Part shown: positions 43,206-52,101 of the stretch, piece by piece | How the letters are laid out: each line of letters opens with the position of its first letter | How positions within the stretch are numbered: position 1 is the stretch's first letter | NCBI GenBank assembly: GCA_965644315.1 | Contig: CBFFRQ010000051.1 | Span: 62,001 to 126,000 of the forward strand | DNA length: 64,000 nt | Source of the DNA: Caecitellus pseudoparvulus | Taxonomy: Eukaryota; Bigyra: Bicosoecida | Reading direction: 5' to 3' | Notes under the pieces: generated by a model | Seen by the model: only the letters and a program-made list of their open reading frames with translations | Database searches by the model: none | Told to the model about the DNA's origin: nothing | Program-made: the position numbers and the translations under genes

Positions 43206-45602
43206 TCAGCGGTCCTCTGGCACCTCCGCCGCGATGCGTTTCAGCTCCGCACACACCGTGTCAGCTGACGGGCGGCAGGCGGGGTCGGCGTGCCAGCAGC
43301 TCTCCAGCAGCGCCGCGAGGTGGGGCGGCAGGTCGGGCGGGATGTGGGGCCGCGCCCCCTTCACCGTCACCTCCCTCAGCACCACCTGCGTGGGCAGGTC
43401 TGCGAAGGGGCGGGAGGCAGTAGCCACCTCCCACAACACGATGCCCAGGGAGTAGATGTCCACCGCCAAGCCGTACGGCGTGCCCTGCAGCACCTCCGGC
43501 GCCACCCACGCAACGGTGCCGATGTCTTGCTCTGCGTCGGGTGCCAGGGCGGCTGTGGCGGTGCCTGCAGGGGGCAGGGCAGGTGCTCTGCTGCCAGGCC
43601 TGGGCTGCAGCCGCGGGCCAGTCGGCAACGCGGTGGCCTGTCCGAAGTCCGCCAGCAACACGCGGCCGTCCGTCTGCACGAGGAAGTTGGGTGATTTTAT
43701 GTCCCGGTGCACGATGGGGGCGGGTGTGCGGGTGTGGAGGTGCCGCACAGCCCGTGCCGCATCCAGCCCCATGCGCAGGCGGTCACGCAGGGAGGTGGAC
43801 GGGCCCTGGTTGTGCAGGAAGTCCCACAGGCTGCCTTGCTGCGCCACGGCAAACACCATGTCGATGTAGGGGGGCCGCATGCACATGCCGTGGTACTTGA
43901 TGATGCGACTGTGGCGCAGAGCGCTGAGGAGGACGTTCTCGGAATGGTACTTGGCGAAGGTGCTTTCGCCGAAGCTGTCAGGCAGCACACGCTTCACAGC
44001 CACCTCCCGCCCTCGCCAGCGGCCCCGGTACACCCGACTGTTGGCGCCACGCCCCAGCTCCTGCCGCGTCAGCACTGCCAGGTCGTGAGGGGGAATGAGG
44101 AGGTGGGGGGCGACTGCAGCACTGCTCCCGCTCACTTCCGCACCCCCACCCGCGACAGCACCCAGGTGCGGCGACGCCGCCTCACCCGCCGAACTGCCCT
44201 GGGACTCCTGGCGAGGGCGCGGTGCAGCCTGCACCACTGTCTCCTTACCCTGTGCCAACAGCGGCACTGCCAACCCCGCACTGCCATACCCCGCACCTTC
44301 ACCCCGGACACCTGCTGCTGCCGCCGCGTCACGCTGGCCTGCCCCCCCCGCGCCAGTGGACACGGCGGCGGCGTCCACTTTGAGCGTGTCCAAGAAGTGC
44401 AGCGCGTACGAGGCTCGCCTCAGGCGGCGCCGGCCATGCTGCAGCAGCTGGTGTCCACTGCCTGTGCGGCGCAGGTGCTGGCTGCCAGGGGAAGGGGGGG
44501 GTGCCGGGAGGGGCACGCCGCTGCCGCCGCCCACCCCGACCTCGCCACGCATGTCCAGGCTGGTGGAGCGGTGACGGTCCCGGAAGGCAGCCGTGCGGGG
44601 GGGGGGTGCAGCGGGGGAGGGGGGGATGGACCCCCCTAGAGCTGCCGAGGGGAGGGGTGCGCCAATCGCCCAGTCTTCGCCGAGGCCTGCGCCGCGGGCT
44701 GACCGCTCCGTAATACGCAGCACCTGGCGCTGCGTCATGACAGACTTGAGCGTGGCGAGCCAGTGGCGGGAGTCAGACGCGAGGGCGACGTAGAGGACAA
44801 GGGGGGTGCCGCCTGCACGCACGACCTTGAGTATGGCCCCCACCAGTGACTCGGAGATGCCTGCTGCGATGGAGGCAGCTGACAGGCTGCGCCAGAAGAG
44901 GTTGAAGGCGGCATACGTGATGCTGGCAGAGCGAGTGGCGTGGGCGTGTTGGCAGGCGGGGCGCAGGAGCAGGTAGCCGTGCAGAGCACAGGGCAGGAGG
45001 AAGAAGGTGCAGTCCAGGGCAGTGTGCAGGCGCTGGGACCAGTTCATGAGGTCGTAGTTGAAGGCGATGGTGGTCATGACGGCGAGGGCCAGCGCCAGCA
45101 ACGCAGCGTACTTGACGGCTGACCCGATGGCGTGCCCAGACGGAGTGGGGAAGACGAAGAACAACGCGACGCCTTCCACGAGGAACTCGAAGAGAAACCA
45201 GTACAGAAAGTACAGCGCCGAGTTTTGCAGCCAGTGTGACTCGTGCACGAGGAGCTGCGCAGTGATGGCGCCGTCAGTCTCCACTGCCTCTGCCGTCGAG
45301 TCAACAGCGCCCGAGTACCAGCCAGGTGGAGTGGGGAAGGGCCCCGGCACCGCCAGCAGGCACGTGCGGGTGGTGAAGATGGCAAACGCCAGCCACATGA
45401 TGGGCTCGTACAGCGGCAGGATGAGGAGGGCCGTGTTGCGCCGGTGCCGGCCAGGTGCAGCTGTGCCAGTCGGGCGAGCTGCGTTGGCCAGGGCGCTCTG
45501 TCGGACACGGAGGGCGAGGAGGAGGGAGATGCAGCTGGACATGATGCCTATGGACACTTCCAGGAGGAAGGACAGGTCAAAGTCCAGGCTCATGTCAATC
45601 AT
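43206..45602 (-). CDS. Seven-transmembrane receptor-like TKL protein kinase
   Basis: This intronless gene runs from ATG 45602 and encodes 798 residues. The first 300 residues contain seven hydrophobic segments (for example LSFLLEVSIGIMSSCISLLLAL, ALYFLYWFLFEFLVEGVALFFVF, YAALLALALAVMTTIAF and AILKVVRAGGTPLVLYVALA). A 200-residue disordered Gly/Ser/Ala linker follows, then a kinase domain from about residue 506: ELGRGANSRVYRGRW, VAVKRV (catalytic Lys near 534), VHRDIKSPNFLV (near 631), LADFGQA (near 652), VAPEVL and VDIYSLGIVLWEVAT. All catalytic residues are present, and the sequence style is tyrosine-kinase-like (TKL). Transmembrane receptor plus TKL kinase in one chain suggests direct signal transduction at the membrane. 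GPCR-like kinases of this layout are described in oomycetes. AGCGGAATTCG on the minus strand (45641-45651) lies about 40 bases upstream. Confidence 0.85.
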   Translation of the reverse strand: MIDMSLDFDLSFLLEVSIGIMSSCISLLLALRVRQSALANAARPTGTAAPGRHRRNTALLILPLYEPIMWLAFAIFTTRTCLLAVPGPFPTPPGWYSGAVDSTAEAVETDGAITAQLLVHESHWLQNSALYFLYWFLFEFLVEGVALFFVFPTPSGHAIGSAVKYAALLALALAVMTTIAFNYDLMNWSQRLHTALDCTFFLLPCALHGYLLLRPACQHAHATRSASITYAAFNLFWRSLSAASIAAGISESLVGAILKVVRAGGTPLVLYVALASDSRHWLATLKSVMTQRQVLRITERSARGAGLGEDWAIGAPLPSAALGGSIPPSPAAPPPRTAAFRDRHRSTSLDMRGEVGVGGGSGVPLPAPPPSPGSQHLRRTGSGHQLLQHGRRRLRRASYALHFLDTLKVDAAAVSTGAGGAGQRDAAAAAGVRGEGAGYGSAGLAVPLLAQGKETVVQAAPRPRQESQGSSAGEAASPHLGAVAGGGAEVSGSSAAVAPHLLIPPHDLAVLTRQELGRGANSRVYRGRWRGREVAVKRVLPDSFGESTFAKYHSENVLLSALRHSRIIKYHGMCMRPPYIDMVFAVAQQGSLWDFLHNQGPSTSLRDRLRMGLDAARAVRHLHTRTPAPIVHRDIKSPNFLVQTDGRVLLADFGQATALPTGPRLQPRPGSRAPALPPAGTATAALAPDAEQDIGTVAWVAPEVLQGTPYGLAVDIYSLGIVLWEVATASRPFADLPTQVVLREVTVKGARPHIPPDLPPHLAALLESCWHADPACRPSADTVCAELKRIAAEVPEDR

Positions 45603-46462
45603 GGCGGGCACGGGCGGGGTGTGTGTGCCGGGTGTGGCATCGAATTCCGCTCGCAACGCCAGCGCACGAGTCCGGGAGCAGTGCCCCCGCGCCCCCGCGA
45701 GACGGCGCCTGGGTTGGCGGCAACGTACTGTGCCTGTTGTGGTTTGGCCGCCTCAGTTGAACTGCGGGGGCGGTGCGGCCATGGCAAGCGGTCAAGTGCC
45801 GTGGTGAAGTGCGCCAGGGTGATGTAGGGGCACTGCACTTCATTTGCCACCCCCATCCGCGGAGGCCGCTGACTGACGCGTTGTCGCACAGCCCGCGCTG
45901 CACGGCCAGCAGGGGGCATGCTTGCACCCTACCCAGCGCTGCCACGAGACCAACATCCGCAGCTGCGCCGCCTGCGTGCCCCGCGCCGCCTTCTTCCATC
46001 GGGCGCCGTGCAAGGGGCAGCCTTGCAGCTCCAAGCCCCGCTGTCGCACGGTACAGCACGTGCTGGTGTGGCCCGTCTCACCAAGCCACCGGCAGGGTGG
46101 CGAGGCTGTCTCGTGCTACAGCTGTTCTGGGTCCTTGGAAGCACCTCGCGCCTCGCGACCCGCGGAAGAACCCGCCAGGCTGCCGCACAGCGGGCAGTCT
46201 GGAGCGTCTGTCTGCTGCACTGCACCATCCCCCCGACACCTCCGAAGCAGCCACCAGCCCTGCAAAAAGCGCCCCACAGCACAAACCAAAACGTGCCCTT
46301 TTCCTGCTCCGGGACTGTCTCTGTGCAATGCGCCACCCCACTCCGCCCTCCTCTCTCGCGTAGCGCTGCCAGAGCAGGCGGCGGCAGCGCGTTGGCAGCT
46401 GATCACGCTTGGCCTTCCGCCAGCAGCGCGTGGCGGCAGGACACCCTGAGCCAGGCGCAAGC
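45603..46462. promoter_or_regulatory. 860-base divergent region between the 7TM-kinase and an unrecognised gene
   Basis: Both promoters should lie here. CGAATTCCGCT at 45641-45651 is the recurrent motif in minus orientation close to the kinase start. Frames of 70-200 codons exist on both strands, some Cys-rich, but they overlap one another and show no domain or conserved composition, so I do not call a gene. A small unrecognised gene cannot be excluded. Confidence 0.35.
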
Positions 46463-48221
46463 ATGGCCAGCACAGCACAGCCCGCATACAACGGGCCTGC
46501 CCACGAACACTCCCAGCCCACCAATGCCTTGAACAGCTTCCTGTCCATGCTGCGCCGGTGTGACACGTCTTGGCACGTGCTGCCCTGTGCACGGGGCGAG
46601 GCGGCGGCGGTGTCCATGCCAGTGCTCGTTGCGACTGCGCGCAACGCAGAAGTTGCGCGGGAACTGTCCAGGTGTTGCTCCACCCAATCCTTTGCGTCTG
46701 TGAAGAACGCCTGCACGCGCCTGCTGAGGCACGCTCGCACTCGGCTGCCGAAGGCGCTCTCACCTCGACGACTTTCAGGGGACAAAGACCAAGGGTGAGC
46801 GTGCCGGGAGTCGTGTGCTGCCTGGCGTCAGCCCTGCAGCCATGCTGAACCTGTCTCGTGCACGGCCCACACGCGCCGCTCGCGCGCTGGCGCAGGATGA
46901 AAATGCTGCTGAAAGTGCGCCTGATTGGCCCGGCAGGCGGCGCCCCGCGTTACGAGCGCGCCAACCCCAGCGGCGTGCAGGACAGCGGCGTCCTGCCAGC
47001 CATCGTCTTGCCCATGTTCGGTGCGTTGCCGCGTGCTGACGGGGCGAGGCCGCCGCCCAGCCCCGGCAGGGCCCGGGAGACGCCCCGGGGTGCCTGGGCG
47101 TTTCTTGGACACCCCCTGCCGAGGCCTCTGTCCAAGGCGGCACTTCACTGCTGCCCGCCCCGCCGCGCAGGCATGCCCTTCTGCGCCTTGCAGCGCAACA
47201 AGCACACGCGGCGGAAAGACGCCGCACTGAGGCAGGACGAGGAGATCTTCGCCCTCGTGCGCTGGCTGCGTGGCTTGCTGGAGCTCTCCGTTGCCGAGCT
47301 TCCGACGGTGGTGGGCGGGCACGAGGCTCCCTGGTGCCAACGCACGCTCGCCTGCCTCGCCAGCATGCGAGCCTCGGTTGGTAAGGCCAGGGACTGCGTG
47401 TCGGGGCATGAAGACCTCTTCCTCATGTCCGAGCTGTGGCTACAGAACCTCGTCGGTGCGTGCGCAGCCCTGCCCGGAACCGCTCCCGCAACGCTGCCAG
47501 CGGCCACCAAAACAGAAGCTGCTGCTCCGAAAGCCTGCCCCGGTCACCCCCCGCGCGTCTGTCCTGTGCAGACCACGGCTTCCTCCTGCAACACGCGGAT
47601 GACGCCCTGACCGCCCGCCAACCAGCCCTGCCGCAGCAAAGCAGCCTGCAAATGCTCGCTGCTCAAACGCTGCAGCAGCAGCGGCAGCAAGTCACGGCTT
47701 ACCACCCAGGCATGCACCCTGGACAAGCCATGCCGCTGCCCTACCACGGACTGGGCATGCCTGCCGCGCCCTGGCGCCAGACTGCCTTCAACCCGACAGC
47801 CATGTACCCTGCACAGGCCCCGCATGGGCAGGCAGCGCCCGTGGCTAGTCACCCGCCAACCCATGCCGCCGGCGCACCTGGGCAGGTCAGCGCCTGGCAA
47901 CCCCCCCCACTCGCCGCGCCGCGCCCCTTCACGGCCACCGGCAGCAGCTTGCACGACACGGAGATTTCTGACCTAGTCACCACCTGGCATGGCCCTGCCG
48001 GCTCCGCTGCCTCCAATGCGCTGTCCAAGGCGCTGGCATGTGTCGCCCCGCCAGCGGCGCCGTCGTCGGCAAGCACCTCCGGCACAGAGCTCAAACAGGC
48101 CCCCCTGGGCAAGGTGCCGCCCATCGCCGCCTTTGAGGGTGCTCCTGGCGGTGCTACTGCGGGTAGCAAGGTGGTCACGCCCCCCATCGGCGCGCAGGCG
48201 GTGACCTTCTTCGGCGAGTGA
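46463..48221 (+). CDS. Hypothetical protein, four exons, not recognised
   Basis: Exons 46463-46794, 46896-47020, 47171-47455 and 47572-48221 encode 463 residues; introns of 101, 150 and 116 bases start GTGAGCG, GTGCGTT and GTGCGTG, and all junctions keep frame. I do not recognise the family. The N-terminal half looks folded: SFLSMLRRCDTSWHVL, MKMLLKVRLIGPAGGAPRYERA, and a long helical stretch RQDEEIFALVRWLRGLLELSVAELPTVVGG followed by DLFLMSELWLQNLV. The C-terminal half is a disordered Gln/Pro/Ala-rich tail. No signal peptide or membrane helix is evident. The gene is supported mainly by consistent splicing and composition. Confidence 0.7.
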
Positions 48222-48802
48222 ACCGCCTTACACCCAACCGCGGCACCTGCCGCGCCGGCACATGCCGCCCAACCCTGCCGCCTTCCCCGGCCACCGCCAC
48301 TCCCTGGCGCACACTTGTGCTTAATTCTCGTGTATTTCAATCACTAGCACACCTCAATGCATCACTTTGGGGCAGAGGCGCCCTTCCAAAGCTCCGCGCA
48401 AAGCTTGCGGATAAATTCGACTCTGCGTCTCAGCCACGCGCTCGCAGTGGGGCGACAGCGTGCTGTGACGAAGAAGACACTACGCCAAGCACCTGACGTG
48501 GCACTCGTTGCCCTGGCCGTGCCGCGAACAGGGGGCGAGCCTGCCATTGCAGAGGGCGGCTGGAAGAGCGAAACGCGCCAAGGGCACGCCCAAGGCCCAC
48601 CACACAAACACGGCACAGACACATGCAACCGCTTCGCAGCCACTGACCAGCACATGAAGCACCCCCCATGCCCCCCTCTCACGCCCTGCTCGTGCGGAGT
48701 GGAGACGCAGCAGCTTGCCCCCGGACCTGAACGCCTGAACGCAGCTGACAGTGGGACCCGCCCGGCAAGTCCGCACAGAGTCCGCACGCAGACCTGGCGA
48801 CA
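48222..48802. other. Convergent intergenic region, nothing recognised
   Basis: This 581-base gap lies between the 3' ends of the unrecognised four-exon gene and the DUF1764 gene. GC content drops near 48315-48360. A GCGAAACGC element occurs near 48570. Frames on both strands lack recognisable features. Confidence 0.35.
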
Positions 48803-49384
48803 CTAGAAGCAGCAGTCGCAGTCAAAGGGGCAGAGGTCTGTGCCGCCGCCCTTGCCCACTTTGAGGGCGTCCAGGGAGTAAATGTTCATGCCCAACTCCG
48901 CGTCGAAACGCAGGGGTGTGGGGGAGTCATCCCCCCGCAGACGGTTGGCAGCCGCGCCCGCCTCAGACAGGCGCTTCACACGCGCTGCAATGGCTGCTGC
49001 CTCGGCCTCGGCGGCCACGGCGGCTGCTTCGGCGGCTGCCTCGGCCTCCGCACGCTTGGATTTGGCTGAGGCAAACATCTCGTTGATGTCCAGGCCGCCG
49101 CCCTTGCCGCTGCCCTTACGCTTAGCCTTGCCCCCGCTCGGCGCAGACTTTTCTGCGGACGTGGGAGGGGCGGCGCGTGCAGCGGCATGGCCCCGTGCAC
49201 AGGGACTGGCTCCCGGCAGCTCGGGGGAAGAGTGTGTCAATTTCCGCAGGCACGCACCCTCGCGTCGCCGCTTGGTGCCCCTGTCACTTGGGGACTGTGC
49301 AGACTTGGACGCCTTCTTCGCCTTCTTCTTCTTTGCCTTCTTGTCCTTCACTCTGCGGGCCTGAGCCTCCCCAGCGTCGGCCAT
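48803..49384 (-). CDS. DUF1764 family protein
   Basis: Exons 49384-49258 and 49152-48803 encode 158 residues; the 105-base intron (GTGCGTG...CCGCAG) is a multiple of three and has no stop, so the unspliced frame is also open. The protein has the family layout. A Lys-rich start (KDKKAKKKKAKK) precedes LDINEMFASAKSKRAEAE, matching the conserved EIDDIFA motif. An Ala/Glu helix follows, and the end is diagnostic: NIYSLDALKVGKGGGTDLCPFDCDCCF. Function of the family is unknown; it is widespread in eukaryotes. The Cys-rich end suggests metal binding (inference). Its intron carries the TGCGGAAATTG motif (minus strand, 49238-49248), just inside the donor. Confidence 0.9.
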   Translation of the reverse strand: MADAGEAQARRVKDKKAKKKKAKKASKSAQSPSDRGTKRRREGACLRKLTHSSPELPGASPCARGHAAARAAPPTSAEKSAPSGGKAKRKGSGKGGGLDINEMFASAKSKRAEAEAAAEAAAVAAEAEAAAIAARVKRLSEAGAAANRLRGDDSPTPLRFDAELGMNIYSLDALKVGKGGGTDLCPFDCDCCF

Positions 49385-49575
49385 GGCCTTCTTGACGGTC
49401 GCCGCCTGGAACGAGCCAGCTGTGTCGCCCAGCAGTGCGCACTGCAGCAACTCGACTTCTGCGGCACAATTCAAAGCAGCAGCAGCGCGACTCGCTCGGC
49501 ACGACATCGCAGGGAGCGGCATTGCAAAGTGCTGCGCCAGCGCAAGTGTGTCGTCGGCTGGCTGAGCCTGCTCTC
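49385..49575. promoter_or_regulatory. Compact divergent promoter between DUF1764 and RTF1 genes
   Basis: Only 191 bases separate the two ATGs. The recurrent TGCGGAARTTG motif is absent here. Instead a copy lies inside the first intron of each flanking gene (49238-49248 in minus orientation, 49756-49766 in plus orientation), in each case within about 25 bases of the donor. Confidence 0.4.
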
Positions 49576-51997
49576 ATGGCAACGGTAGGCGGCGTGAAGC
49601 GGCCGCCGCCCCCCTCTGCCGCTGACGGGGAAGAGGAGGGTGCCGGCGCTGCAGAGGGCAAACACGTGCTGGAATCTTCCAGTGATGAGGACAGCGACGC
49701 GGGGGTGCAGCCGCCTCCCAAGCGCAGTCGAGGAGAGGGCGACGTGCGTGCTGCCTGCGGAAACTGGCGCTGCCGAGGCCCACACGCCGCCACGCCTCAC
49801 CTCGCCACAGGACGCGGGCGCCAGTGACAGCAGCGAAGCGGAGGAGGATGATGACGACGACGTCTTTGGCAGCGAGGACGAAGAGCTGTTCGACGATGAC
49901 GAGGAGGAGGAGGAGGAGGGTGGGGGGGGTGGTGCTGCCACCTCTGGCGTCGGCGGCACAGCGTTGGACGGCGGCGAGGACAGTGACTCGGACGACTCGC
50001 TGGCGTCAGTGGCCAGCTTCAAGGACGGCTTCGACTCTGACTTCGTGGGGGGTGCGGAGGACCGGGCCAAGCTGGACGCCATGCCGACCTTCATGCGTGC
50101 TGCGGAAATTGAGGACCGGCGAGTGGCACGCGCACAAGGCCAGGCGCTGGTGGCTGCCCGGCGCGCGACCGTGACCCAGAAGCGGCGCGCACGGGGCCTG
50201 GCTGTCGGGGGCGACAGCAGCGGCGAGGAGGACGTCGTGGGCAGGCTGTCGCGGCGCCGGAGCAGTGCCGCGCGTCATGCAGCCGCTGCTGCCGCGGAGA
50301 GCTCTGGCTCGGAGGAGGAGGGTGAGTGGACGGCCCAGTCCAAGAAGAAGATCCGGTCCCGGCAGAACGCCGTGAAGCGGCGCAAACACAAGTTCAAGCA
50401 GCTGACAGAGGACTGGATGGAGGAGGGTGAGGAGGGTGAGGAGGAGGGGGGTGAAGGGGGGGCTTACCACAGCGCAGGCGGCGTGGACTCCGCTGAGGAG
50501 GAAGCCATTCGGCAGGAGCTGCGCGCGACGGCACATGAGGATCTCTCGGATGACGAGCAGCAGCGGCGGCGTGGTGAGGCGGCGCGGGCGCGGGAACCGC
50601 TGCACGAAGGCGTGTTGGTGGCGCACGGTCTGCTGCGCCGTGCGTGGGTGGTGGAGCACTGCCAGTGGGACTTCTTCAAAACCGTCACGCCAGGCATGTT
50701 TGTGCGTGTGCGGGACCCCAAGGCCAGCTCCAGCTCGGGGTATGTCCTGGGCATTGTGCAGCGCGTGGTGGCGGGGCAGCGGGAGTACACTGTGAAGGAT
50801 GCAGCTGGGCGGGCGTTTCAAATGCGGCGGCGGTTTGAAGTGGTCGTGCCAGAGGTGGGCCTCAGCCCCCGCCTGGTGAAGCTAGACACCATTTCCAACA
50901 TGGACTTGCCTCCGAAATACGCCGGTGCCCCGGCACTGCAGCGGAATCAGGCCAGAGCACGCATGGTGCGCAGCGAGCTGAAAGCACTGCACGCGGCGGC
51001 AGAAGCGGCTGGACTGCCAATTCCCACTGCCTCGGAAGTCAGAGCGCGCCGAGAGGCCCTGGTCCAGGCGCAGAAGAGCCACTCTGCCAGTGCTGAGGAG
51101 GTGCAGCGCAGCGCACGGGCCGCACGCTTGGGTGCGGATTTGGCCACCGTGGAGAACTTGACAGACCTGCGGCAACACCTGCAAAACGACGCAGCCAAGC
51201 TGAGGGAAGTGCTGCAACGGGACCACGGCCTGACGTTCCCGCCCGGCACCATCATGCCGCTGCCTGCAGCACACCCCCTGCGTTCCGCCCGCACGCCAGA
51301 AGCACGCACTGCACTTCAGCTGCACGGCGAGCTCAGTCGGGTGGAGGGCAAGCTGGCCGCCGCAAACAGGGAGAAGGAACAACGCAAAGCGGTGGACCAG
51401 GCCGCTCGCAGCCACCACGCGCGCATTGCGCGGGCCAAGCAGCGGGAAATCCGTGAAGCGCAAGCTGCGTACAACAAGCAGCAGGCCCGCCTGAAACGCA
51501 GCAAGGAGTACCGGGAAGCCAGGGCGAAAGACCCCACAGTGCGGGTGGACACCGACCCAACACAGCTGTGGGACACGCGTGACAGCTCTGTCATGAAGGC
51601 TGAGCTGCAGCAGGCCAAAATCGCCGCTGCAGCGCCCAGCGGCGAAAAAACCGCCGACACGCCAGTTGCCGCAGCGTCGCCTGCCGCGGCGTCGGGCGAC
51701 GCTCTGGGCCTCACAGACACAGGCGCCTCAGGCAGCGCAACGAAGGCATCTTTTGCCCACGCAGCATCCACGGCCAGCCGTGTCCTGGCTCAAGGCGCCA
51801 CGGCACGCACCGTGCCAGCGGCGCCTGCCACTGCAGCTGGCGCTTCCGCCCTGCAGACCCTGCTGGCCAAGCTGCCCGAGGCTGGTGTGCCGGCGGCAGC
51901 GGCAGCACCTGCCCAGACGCCAGCCTCGGGCAAGCCGCGCCTGAGCTTTGCCCAGTTCAAGGCGCGTCACAGCAAGGCAGCGGCCAACGCATCGTGA
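49576..51997 (+). CDS. RTF1: RTF1-like Plus3-domain protein (Paf1 complex subunit)
   Basis: Exons 49576-49743 and 49811-51997 (67-base intron, GTGCGTG...CACAG) encode 784 residues. RTF1 is a Paf1-complex subunit that supports transcription elongation and H2B ubiquitination. The N-terminal 300 residues are acidic with many Ser/Asp/Glu clusters, then basic (KKKIRSRQNAVKRRKHK). The Plus3 domain lies near residues 315-420: AHGLLRRAWVVEHC, FKTVTPGMFVRVRD, SGYVLGIVQRVVAGQREYTV, then RRFEVVVPE and LVKLDTISNMDLPPK. A long helical region follows (RVEGKLAAANREKEQRKAVDQAARSHHARI), and an Ala-rich tail. The arrangement acidic N-terminus, Plus3, coiled coil is that of RTF1. Intron 1 carries TGCGGAAACTG 12 bases after its donor. 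Confidence 0.78.
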
Positions 51998-52101
51998 CCC
52001 GCGCAATACAACTTCAGCCACACTGAACGCCGCCCACGGCCGGAGGAAGGTGCCTTGCGTTGGTTACCGGGTTTCGTTGTCTGCCTTGATCCACGCCCGC
52101 C

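Noticed and set aside
46078-46785. 235-codon minus-strand frame
   Set aside because: It overlaps exon 1 of the plus-strand four-exon gene, whose splicing is consistent. The minus frame is Arg/Cys-rich with no pattern.
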